Part shown: one piece after another, positions 14,643-20,795 of the stretch | Layout: every line of letters starts with the position of its first letter | Position numbering within the stretch: position 1 is the first letter of the stretch | Source of the DNA: a virus | DNA length: 23,965 nt | Direction: 5' to 3' (one strand) | Virus record (IMG/VR): IMGVR_UViG_3300000576_000019 | Span: 2,948-26,912 of that record | Program-made: the position numbers and the translations under genes | The notes under the pieces: model-generated | The model's input: only the letters and a program-made list of their open reading frames with translations | The model's database searches: none | What the model was told of the DNA's origin: nothing

Positions 14643-17102
14643 TTATGCATAAGAGTTCTGAAGAATTTTACTCATGATGCTATTATTAGATTGTGTCACC
14701 TGAATCAACCTATCCAATCTAGTTATCTGATCTTTCAACGCAGAAATTTGCTCAACGCTGTATCTAAGCATTTCTGTATCTTCGTTGATAAGTTGAGGGG
14801 TTGGTGTTTGTCTGTCAGATACAGCAGTTAAGTCTTCTATAGAACTTATAGTTTCCGCTAACTGTTGCATGGGTGTGGCTATGCTCGATTCCAAACTAGA
14901 TATAGAATTCGCTATATTAACCCCAGACAGTTGTCGTAATGCTGTAGTAATTTGCCCTTCAAGATTGGATTGTGGATTATCTCCTGAAATTTCTCGTAAT
15001 GCAGTCATCATTTGCTGTTGAAGATTGGATTGTGGATTATCTCCTGAAATTTCTCGTAATGCAGTCATCATTTGCTGTTGAAGATTGGATATTGTTACCG
15101 GTATACTTCCACCAGAGAGTGGTACAATTGCTTCTGTACCGTGCAACTCAGCAAAATAACCGGATTCTGGACCAGTAGCGATGCCACCTTTTCTGAACTC
15201 TCCAGCAGTCCCGAGTTGAGATCGTAGTTGTTGACGTATTTCATCCTTGAATTCTTCACCAGATGATATGTTACCGTCAGTCTGTTTTCCAATTAACCCC
15301 ATAACAATTTTGCCAATGTTCTCTGGGGTAGGCTCTAAAATCTGAGTTGAATCAACGCCCATGTATCTAGAAATTTCTGCTGCCCAATCACCAGATTCAT
15401 TTTTGGGAGTAGAAATCATTTCTCCAACAGTCAATTCACCAGAAGATAGTACAGCATTCATGTGACTTACCAATTCGGTTATTTCGCTATTGCCGCCACT
15501 GTCCTCGCGTCGTTGTCGCGTTCCTCTTGTTGAGATATTGTTGGATTGTTCACCGGATGATCTATTGGCTCGGCTTCCTCTGCGCGAAGCACCAGATGGT
15601 GTACCATCATCCCGAAAATTTCCTTGGCCATCGGTTAAGCCAGCGCCAAATGCTCCAGCAGCAGCATCTGATATGCCCTCAAATGTCTTCGCCAAGGTTA
15701 ATGAAATCTTGTTCAATCCCATAAAATTTTGAATAATATCAGATAAATTCTGAGATTGATTGATTTGTAATTGAGTTAAATCCACTAAAGTTTCTAGATT
15801 GCCTTCTGGTTCTTCTATTTCACCAGTCTGAATTCTTCTAGCTTCCTGTATAGACTCAACGAAATCTTTTTGGGCAAGAATTGCGGCTCTCGCCATTGTG
15901 GCATACTCAACAAAAACACCTGATGCTCCTAGTGCCCCTACTTGGGGTAGACCTGACTCACGGAGCCCAACCGCCGACTCGCCTAGTGCCTCCGCAACGC
16001 GTTGTAGAGTTTCCTCATCAGTTGCTCTGCCTGACTCAAAATCAGCAGCAATTTTCTGAATACTTTCCGAACTCATGCCCGTGCTGACAAGTAATTTTTG
16101 AGCATCTTCACTTGTTATAGCACCACCCCCAGCAAGAATGTCCCTAAATCCTTTTGCCACTGTGTCATCAAACAAGTTGCCCATTGCACTGGTGAGAACC
16201 TCGGCTGATAATGCAAAATCACCCCTGCCTTGTGCTCGTAGTGTTGCTGTATAAGCTCGGAAACGTTCTTCTTCTCGCATAGAGCGTATTTTGTCTTCCA
16301 ACGCTTCTCTTTCAATTCCCGTCGCCTTGGTTAAAGCATTGATTTCTTTTAAATAACTCCCAGTCGCGTTTGCCAAACTAAGTGCGTTTCTTTGTTGTGT
16401 CATACCAACTTCAGATTGCATGCCGACGAAGTTCACCATTGCTTCGCTTATGCCTTCCGCACTCATGCCCAACAACATTAATTGGCGCGTTAACCCAGTC
16501 TCACCCTTCATTTCAGCGCCAATAGACGCTAATTCTTTTCTTGCATCACCGACGGTGTGTTGGAATAAGGCAAGAGATTCTGACTGATTACCAATCATTC
16601 TAGCCATTTCCATTAACTGGACTGTGGTTAAATTCAAACCAATTACCGTGTGTGCCATGCCTTCTAGACCGTCATTGGCAGTGGCACCAAATCTCTGCAA
16701 TTCTCTTAGGGCATTATATTGTTGATCTGCTTGATCACCTACTACAACGGAAAGTTGACCAAATGCTTTTGTCACTGCGCCTGCAGCTTTGCCTAAAGGT
16801 CCTAGTGTGCTTAAAAAATTTCCGGCAGATTTTGCCGCATCATTTACTGACCTTCCCATCACACTAGCACCGCGCTCTCCCTGCTGAACCGCGCTAGTAT
16901 ATGAGAGCAATGAGTTACCCAAGCCTTTGAACATCCTAGAAACTTTGTTAGATTCAGATGAAGACTTGCTTAATTCTTTATTAAATTCCGATAAGGACTC
17001 ATGCGTTTCGTCTGAAACTTTATTTCTCTCTTCAAGTTCACGATTTGCACGTTCTAGTAATTCCCGAAACCGTTCTAATTCTTCAGAAGTCCAATCATCC
17101 AT
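14643..17102 (-). CDS. Tail tape-measure-like structural protein, 819 aa
   Basis: I take ATG at 17102 (MDDWTSEELERFRELLERAN); the longer frame to 17147 crosses the late box region. An N-terminal coiled coil (1-60) is followed by Gly/Ala-rich, weakly hydrophobic helices (AAKSAGNFLSTLGPLGKAAG, then AVTKAFGQLSVVVGDQADQQ). The middle is helical (100-480) and a Ser/Arg/Gly linker follows (about 500-560). The signature GGIATGPESGYFAELHGTEA then IVPLSGG is typical of tape-measure proteins. A 20-residue repeat (about 675-735) and a C-terminal coiled coil follow. It would set tail length or fill the tube. T4 itself uses gp29 for that role, so equivalence is inferred from the motif. It is divergent from the gp26-like gene. 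Confidence 0.75.
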   Translation of the reverse strand: MDDWTSEELERFRELLERANRELEERNKVSDETHESLSEFNKELSKSSSESNKVSRMFKGLGNSLLSYTSAVQQGERGASVMGRSVNDAAKSAGNFLSTLGPLGKAAGAVTKAFGQLSVVVGDQADQQYNALRELQRFGATANDGLEGMAHTVIGLNLTTVQLMEMARMIGNQSESLALFQHTVGDARKELASIGAEMKGETGLTRQLMLLGMSAEGISEAMVNFVGMQSEVGMTQQRNALSLANATGSYLKEINALTKATGIEREALEDKIRSMREEERFRAYTATLRAQGRGDFALSAEVLTSAMGNLFDDTVAKGFRDILAGGGAITSEDAQKLLVSTGMSSESIQKIAADFESGRATDEETLQRVAEALGESAVGLRESGLPQVGALGASGVFVEYATMARAAILAQKDFVESIQEARRIQTGEIEEPEGNLETLVDLTQLQINQSQNLSDIIQNFMGLNKISLTLAKTFEGISDAAAGAFGAGLTDGQGNFRDDGTPSGASRRGSRANRSSGEQSNNISTRGTRQRREDSGGNSEITELVSHMNAVLSSGELTVGEMISTPKNESGDWAAEISRYMGVDSTQILEPTPENIGKIVMGLIGKQTDGNISSGEEFKDEIRQQLRSQLGTAGEFRKGGIATGPESGYFAELHGTEAIVPLSGGSIPVTISNLQQQMMTALREISGDNPQSNLQQQMMTALREISGDNPQSNLEGQITTALRQLSGVNIANSISSLESSIATPMQQLAETISSIEDLTAVSDRQTPTPQLINEDTEMLRYSVEQISALKDQITRLDRLIQVTQSNNSIMSKILQNSYA
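14961..15090 (-). repeat. Exact 60-bp tandem repeat within the tape-measure gene
   Basis: 70 bases (14961-15030) recur without any mismatch 60 bases later (15021-15090). Each unit encodes NLQQQMMTALREISGDNPQS. A third, diverged unit (NLEGQITTALRQLSGVN) lies just after it in the protein, at about 14901-14960. The lack of silent changes points to a recent duplication that adds a helical repeat. Confidence 0.97.
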
Positions 17103-17126
17103 TTTAAAATACCCATTATATGCGTG

Positions 17127-17134
17127 TATAAATA
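17127..17134 (+). promoter_or_regulatory. T4-type late promoter (TATAAATA)
   Basis: This is a perfect TATAAATA on the plus strand, 33 bases before the ATG of the gp26-like gene at 17168. Confidence 0.75.
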
Positions 17135-17149
17135 TCTCTATACACAAAC

Positions 17150-17157
17150 TATTTATG
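17150..17157 (-). promoter_or_regulatory. Probable late promoter (CATAAATA)
   Basis: The minus-strand box CATAAATA lies 47 bases before the tape-measure ATG at 17102. It lies just downstream of the opposing plus-strand box at 17127, so the two predicted transcripts would overlap at their 5' ends. Confidence 0.5.
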
Positions 17158-17167
17158 GAATAAAAAC

Positions 17168-18007
17168 ATGACTGAACACAACCCGTTAGCAGGATATTTT
17201 AGACAACCCGCAATTTATATCAGCCTTCCTAGTGAAGGGAAATGGTACAAAGATAATGCGATTGAAATGAGTGAAAATGGGGAGTACCCAGTTTATCCCA
17301 TGACAGCAATTGATGAGATAACATATAGAACACCAGACGCACTGTATAATGGCAGAGCATTCGTAGATGTCATTAAAAGCTGTGTCCCTGATATCAAAGA
17401 TGCATGGAGTGTTCCTAGCTGTGATATTGACACTCTATTAGTTGGAGTAAGAATAGCGACATATGGTCATGAAATGGAAATTCATTCAGAATGCCCAAAG
17501 TGTAAAAGTGATGAGTCAAGAACTCTTGATCTACGACAGGTAATAGATAGATTAAAAACGCCCGACTATAGTAGCCCTGTAGTAAAAGGCAATTTGAATA
17601 TCTATCTCAGACCATTGAATTACAATCAGTTAAACAAAAACAACGCTATTCAATTTGAAGAACAAAAATTAATGAATCTTCTTCCAGATACGGAACTTGA
17701 TGAAAAAGAAAAAATATCACGCATGGCAGAAGCAACAAATGCAATTACAAATATGACAGTGTCTGCACTTGCAGATAGCATAGTATCTATTGTTACACCT
17801 GACCAAACAGTTACTGACAAGGAGCATATTTTAGAATTTTTGAAAAATACTGATCGAGGTATGTTTGATTCAATTCGTTCTAAAATCGTAGAATTGAAAT
17901 CTATGGCAGAAGTACAACCATTGCAAATTGAATGCAGTAATTGCCAGCATCAATATCAGCAAGGATTCACACTAGACATGTCAAATTTTTTCGGAGCCGT
18001 CTCTTAA
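17168..18007 (+). CDS. 26: Baseplate hub assembly protein, gp26/T4_baseplate family, 279 aa
   Basis: The N-terminus FRQPAIYISLPSEGKWYKDN, then YPVYPMTAIDEITYRTPDAL and YNGRAFVDVIKSCVPDIKDA, is characteristic of the T4 base-plate protein family containing gp26. The central LLVGVRIATYGHEMEIHSEC leads to a Cys pair C109-x2-C112. A second pair C256-x2-C259 near the end probably completes a zinc site. In T4 this protein acts in building the baseplate hub. A GGA ribosome site and a perfect late box precede it. The end carries a slippery sequence and a stem-loop where a -1 shift would fuse it to the following frame, giving about 351 residues. T4 gp26 itself is 208 residues. Confidence 0.8.
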   Translation: MTEHNPLAGYFRQPAIYISLPSEGKWYKDNAIEMSENGEYPVYPMTAIDEITYRTPDALYNGRAFVDVIKSCVPDIKDAWSVPSCDIDTLLVGVRIATYGHEMEIHSECPKCKSDESRTLDLRQVIDRLKTPDYSSPVVKGNLNIYLRPLNYNQLNKNNAIQFEEQKLMNLLPDTELDEKEKISRMAEATNAITNMTVSALADSIVSIVTPDQTVTDKEHILEFLKNTDRGMFDSIRSKIVELKSMAEVQPLQIECSNCQHQYQQGFTLDMSNFFGAVS

Positions 18008-18021
18008 TACAAAACTCCGAA
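17983..18021 (+). promoter_or_regulatory. Candidate -1 ribosomal frameshift site with stem-loop
   Basis: The gp26-like frame contains A-AAT-TTT at 17983-17989, a canonical X-XXY-YYZ heptamer. T-TTT-TTC immediately overlaps it. A perfect 7-bp stem TTCGGAG (17990-17996) / CTCCGAA (18015-18021) follows with an 18-base loop holding the zero-frame TAA at 18005. The -1 frame is open from well upstream (17941) to 18222. The spacer is shorter than the usual 5-8 bases unless the stem base melts. Confidence 0.5.
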
Positions 18022-18033
18022 GAAATCAGCGAA

Positions 18034-18222
18034 ATGATCGACTCAATGGAGAAAGAGGCGGCAAGTATAAGACAAGAAATAGTCAAGATGTGTTGGTTCA
18101 TGCGGGGAGGATTAACTTATGATAATGCTTTATATCTCAGTCCTCATGAAAGAGATCTCATTTCAAAATTAATCAAAGAAAATTTAGATACAACCAAGAA
18201 AACAGGATTAAATTTCTTTTAG
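18034..18222 (+). CDS. Small baseplate-region protein with WFMRGG motif (stand-alone or frameshift extension)
   Basis: From ATG 18034 it is 62 residues: MIDSMEKEAASIRQEIVKMC then WFMRGGLTYDNALYLSPHER, ending DTTKKTGLNFF. The same frame is open upstream across the end of the gp26-like gene, so it could be read as a -1 extension adding 77 residues. The C-W-x-M-R-G-G and ending K-K-x-G-L-x-F-F are patterns I recall from small proteins next to gp26-like genes in marine T4-like phages. Ribosome sites before ATG 18034 and ATG 18046 are poor, which favours coupling or frameshifting. It is adjacent to the tape-measure gene, so a tail-assembly chaperone role is possible. No specific function is known to me. 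Confidence 0.65.
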   Translation: MIDSMEKEAASIRQEIVKMCWFMRGGLTYDNALYLSPHERDLISKLIKENLDTTKKTGLNFF

Positions 18223-18266
18223 GCAATAGAACTCCATTACCACAAACCATTCATTTTTCCTTTCTT

Positions 18267-18290
18267 AAAACCCCAAGTAAAACCCCAAGT
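18267..18290. repeat. 12-bp exact tandem repeat
   Basis: Two consecutive copies of AAAACCCCAAGT follow the plus-strand baseplate genes. No function is evident. Confidence 0.8.
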
Positions 18291-18328
18291 AAAAAACTTT
18301 TTCTTCTCTATGATTCCACTCCTTTGGA

Positions 18329-18378
18329 GATGGGCTAACGCCCATCTATTGTTTCGCTATCGCTCAACAATGATTTTT
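18329..18378 (+). terminator. Probable terminator region after the baseplate genes
   Basis: A perfect stem GATGGGC-TAAC-GCCCATC lies at 18329-18346. It is followed by a second hairpin with ATTGTT/AACAAT arms (18348-18371) and TTTTT at 18374-18378. The strong first stem lacks an adjacent T-run and the second stem is weaker, so termination is probable but not textbook. It would end the plus-strand late transcript from 17127. Confidence 0.5.
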
Positions 18379-18566
18379 AATCCCAAGAGGTAATGAAACT
18401 AAAAGATAACAATATTGAATCTAAGAACATATCATCTAGATTAAGCGGGCACACTTAGGCCCCGTTAAGGGGCAAGAAGCAGTAACACATCATCTGAGTA
18501 TCACAGGCACACAACATTAGAACTATATGCTTTGTAATAAAAATTAAACCATTAAATAATTCAATT

Positions 18567-18885
18567 ATCATTGCAAAACACGCGAAGGCGGTTGTCCGGT
18601 ACCTTCTCGTTCAGTCTTAACAACGGCAGCTCACTATACAAATGTTGTCTCATATAGCAAACCTGGGCATTATCCCATCATTTCCATCAAGCGTTCTTGA
18701 TCAACCATTCCGACTACACTAACGTTTCTGCACAAAGGCACGACGTTTAAGGCATCCCAGCAGCACTGGGGTAGAGTGTAGAAGCGAACAATGAGCAGTC
18801 CGATTGCTTTTCCCCTTACATCAAGAGGAATGAGCAGTACGATATTATTCGGCGTACCAACCTTTATCTCATTTGTGCTTTTTTT
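18567..18885 (+). ncRNA. Candidate structured RNA
   Basis: A run of compact hairpins lies here. They are GAAGG-CGG-TTGT-CCG-GTA-CCTTC (18584-18606), TGGG/CCCA (18664-18677), ATCAAG-CGTT-CTTGAT (18686-18701), and a TTCC-CTT / AAG-GGAA stem (18810-18830). There is also a possible three-way junction: CTACACT/AGTGTAG (18714-18720 with 18775-18781) enclosing AACGT/ACGTT and CCCAG/CTGGG. A TTGTAA-17-AATAAT promoter-like pair (18532-18560) precedes it and a T7 run lies at 18879-18885. AATGAGCAGT-N-CGAT occurs twice (18790, 18829). The strand is uncertain, since a minus-strand transcript would fold similarly. I recognise no known RNA family. Confidence 0.35.
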
Positions 18886-18966
18886 GTTTTATTAATTTTC
18901 TCTAATAAAGTTTTCCTTAATTTCATTAAATGTTTTTTTGCCTATATGTTTTTGATTTTGTTATTA

Positions 18967-19352
18967 GCCTAACTGTGATTAACCGTCACCCTAGAGCTTC
19001 TGTTAAACAGTGTTTGCTATACTATTTTTGCCTTGGTATTAGCCTTGTGTAGTATTAAAGCCTATTGAAAGCCTATATTAGCCAATTTTTGAGTCAATGT
19101 ATGAGCCATTACTATTATTTGCTAACTGTATTCAATGGTCACCCTAGAGCTTCCACTAAATTGTGTTTGCTATAATAATCTTTGCCTATTAGTATGCCTG
19201 ATTTAGCCTAGATGAAGTATTTTAAAAATGTTTTTTAGAATGCCTGAATTAGTGTTATTTTATTAGCCTGATTTAGCCTAGATTGAGTTTAGTTATTTGT
19301 TATAAAGCCTGTAGTTAATTTTTTAAGCCTAAGTTAAGTATTGTTTTAGCCA
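18967..19352. repeat. Array of short GCCT (AGGC) motifs
   Basis: I count 16 GCC trinucleotides in 386 very AT-rich bases, 13 of them GCCT and many as TTAGCCT. They start at 18967, 19030, 19042, 19060, 19071, 19081, 19105, 19184, 19196, 19206, 19242, 19266, 19276, 19307, 19327 and 19349. Spacings of 10-12 and 18-24 recur. An 18-base unit GCCTGATTTAGCCTAGAT is exact at 19196-19213 and 19266-19283. On the minus-strand transcript the motif is AGGCUAA. Confidence 0.75.
18969..19187. repeat. 65-bp imperfect direct repeat, two copies
   Basis: Copies lie at 18969-19033 and 19122-19187, about 153 bases apart. Both contain CTAACTGT, then GTCACCCTAGAGCTTC, then GTGTTTGCTATA, and end TTTGCCT. Copy 1 holds the palindrome CTGTTAAACAG, which is broken in copy 2. 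Each carries a -10-like TATACT or TATAAT on the plus strand but no matching -35. Confidence 0.8.
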
Positions 19353-19360
19353 TTTGAATC

Positions 19361-19389
19361 ATTATATGAGTATATTATCTTGTTGTCAA
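19361..19389 (-). promoter_or_regulatory. Perfect-consensus sigma70 promoter
   Basis: On the minus strand, TTGACA (19389-19384) is followed by exactly 17 bases and TATAAT (19366-19361). Both hexamers are full consensus. It lies 6 bases past the stop of the nuclease gene and would start an RNA near 19354 running into the gene-free region. The same strength is typical of T4-type early promoters. Confidence 0.85.
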
Positions 19390-19394
19390 GTGTT

Positions 19395-19922
19395 TTAATT
19401 TTTTTCTTGTTTACAAAGTTGCCTAACATTTTCCGAGTTTAATTGCCAAAATCGTGTGTTTTCCATTATAAGCCATGTTGTGTTATTGGTGCTTTCGTAT
19501 ATAAAGTGTTTATCATAGTTAAGTGTGGTGTTAATATTTTTTATTTGTGCTGCTATATATGTGCCTTTTCGGTTAAACTTCATAAAAATAATATTAAAGT
19601 CTTCTGGATCTGCTGGATCTAAACACTGTTCTATCCAAGTATCTAGTAATTTCACAGATCCAGAAAAGAGTTGGTGAAAGGGAAACTCTTTGTAACTCTT
19701 GCATTCCGCATTCATTAGGGGAAAACTTAGTCCTGGTATAATATCGCCTTTAAAGGTTCTTATTTGTCCTTCGTGCAGATATTCTTTTCTCTTTGAGTTG
19801 CCACCACCTATATATGCACCTGAACCAGGCGCTCGCAAGAACTTCTCTCCATATAAATTGGTCAAAAAGTCTGCGGTTTGTCTTTCAAAACTATTTCCTT
19901 TGTTTTTACTTGGTGATGGCAT
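19395..19922 (-). CDS. PD-(D/E)XK nuclease, Holliday-junction-resolvase-like, 175 aa
   Basis: The N-terminal half has the order of an Hjc-like resolvase: KNKGNSFERQTADFLTNLYG with E13, R30-APGSGAY as the loop, FKGDIIPG with D60, and MNAECKSYKEF with the E73-x-K75 signature. The later part (FNIIFMKFNRKGTYIAAQI) supplies further strands. T4 resolves branched DNA with endonuclease VII (gp49). This enzyme could replace it, which would match its place beside gp46. Its ATG follows the stop of the radical SAM gene directly (TAAATG), so the two are translated from one message. A non-specific nuclease role is the main alternative. Confidence 0.75.
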   Translation of the reverse strand: MPSPSKNKGNSFERQTADFLTNLYGEKFLRAPGSGAYIGGGNSKRKEYLHEGQIRTFKGDIIPGLSFPLMNAECKSYKEFPFHQLFSGSVKLLDTWIEQCLDPADPEDFNIIFMKFNRKGTYIAAQIKNINTTLNYDKHFIYESTNNTTWLIMENTRFWQLNSENVRQLCKQEKN

Positions 19923-20795
19923 TTATCGTATTTGTACTTCGTACTTCCATTGTTGTTCAAATGTTGTTTCGCCATTTGTTGTACCACACGTGGATTTACA
20001 AACTGAATTCGGGGAATCCGAAACCCAACTTTCTCTTATTTCCTTAAAACTGTTAATGTCATCATGTAGCCTCTCCCCAAGCCAACAACACGGCTTTATA
20101 TTTCCACGAGCATCAATATATACACTTTTATCTTTTAATGCAGCACACTTAATACTTCCAGATGTGCTAGTAGTTGGCGTTTTCCAGTTTACCGGATATT
20201 TTATTGTTGCTGTTTCTGGTCGCTTGCTTACTTTTGCTCTAAACCATGTAAATCCCATTGAATCAGCTAATTGTTTTGCTTCTTCAACTTGATGCTGATT
20301 GTGTTGATAAATTAGCATATCCCAGTGTGCTGACCCTCCATTTTCAATGAATGCAGAAATATTTTCCATCATGACATCCCAATTTACATTTATCCGATAT
20401 AGATGATTTGTATCACGTAACCCATCTATACTAAAAACTACATAATCATAGGTTTGATTAAACAACCCTGCCAATTCAGCCCACCACTCTTTGTTGCGTA
20501 TCCCCCCATTTGTATTCATCCCGAGGGTTATAGTGGGGTTAAGCAATCTAAAATTTTTATAAATATCTAGTGTATGTTTCCCTGCTGCGGGATCCCCATA
20601 ATTCCCGCACATAAACATTTTTTCTAACTGCTTTATTCTATCCTCAGGAAAACAATCTATTATCTGTTGATATGTTAGATGATTTTTTTCGTTTTTATCA
20701 AACAGGGGATCAGTTTCTCTTGCGCACAGTGGGCATGCAGCCTGACAAACGTCAGTTGATTCTAAATGAAGAACACTTATGTCCCTATCAATCAT
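19923..20795 (-). CDS. Radical SAM enzyme with SPASM-like C-terminus, 290 aa
   Basis: The cluster motif C17-x3-C21-x2-C24 lies in STDVCQAACPLCARET, preceded by the usual strand LHLES. The barrel continues with FMCGNYGDPA, ITLGMNTNGGIR and YDYVVFSIDGLRDTNHLYR, all standard radical SAM features. The C-terminus has C217, VYIDARGNIKPCCWLG with C236-C237, and C266-x3-C270, which fits a SPASM-type auxiliary cluster. SPASM enzymes usually modify peptides or proteins. The ATG overlaps the gp46 stop (ATGA), showing tight coupling. No precursor peptide gene is obvious nearby. The substrate is unknown, and RNA or small-molecule substrates remain possible. Confidence 0.85.
   Translation of the reverse strand: MIDRDISVLHLESTDVCQAACPLCARETDPLFDKNEKNHLTYQQIIDCFPEDRIKQLEKMFMCGNYGDPAAGKHTLDIYKNFRLLNPTITLGMNTNGGIRNKEWWAELAGLFNQTYDYVVFSIDGLRDTNHLYRINVNWDVMMENISAFIENGGSAHWDMLIYQHNQHQVEEAKQLADSMGFTWFRAKVSKRPETATIKYPVNWKTPTTSTSGSIKCAALKDKSVYIDARGNIKPCCWLGERLHDDINSFKEIRESWVSDSPNSVCKSTCGTTNGETTFEQQWKYEVQIR

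Larger units (their letters stand above)
18223..19394. other. 1.17-kb region without a convincing gene
   Basis: No frame of credible length is open on either strand. The left part (to about 18480) has terminator-like hairpins, including GCCCC-GTTAA-GGGGC at 18459-18473. The middle (18567-18885) is richer in G and C and packed with hairpins. The right part (18960-19352) is AT-rich with an array of GCC motifs and a 65-bp direct repeat. A perfect minus-strand promoter at 19361-19389 fires into it. The region lies between a rightward late unit and a leftward early operon that converge on it. Confidence 0.75.

Noticed and set aside
14961-15090. CRISPR-like repeats
   Set aside because: The units are directly tandem without spacers and stay in frame in a protein gene.
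19138-19176. T4 MotA middle promoter in the direct repeats
   Set aside because: GAGCTTC resembles a Mot box only loosely and its distance to TATAAT is longer than MotA promoters allow.
19699-20292. Plus-strand ORF of 197 codons
   Set aside because: It lies entirely opposite the nuclease and radical SAM genes, whose motifs are intact, and shows no domain of its own.
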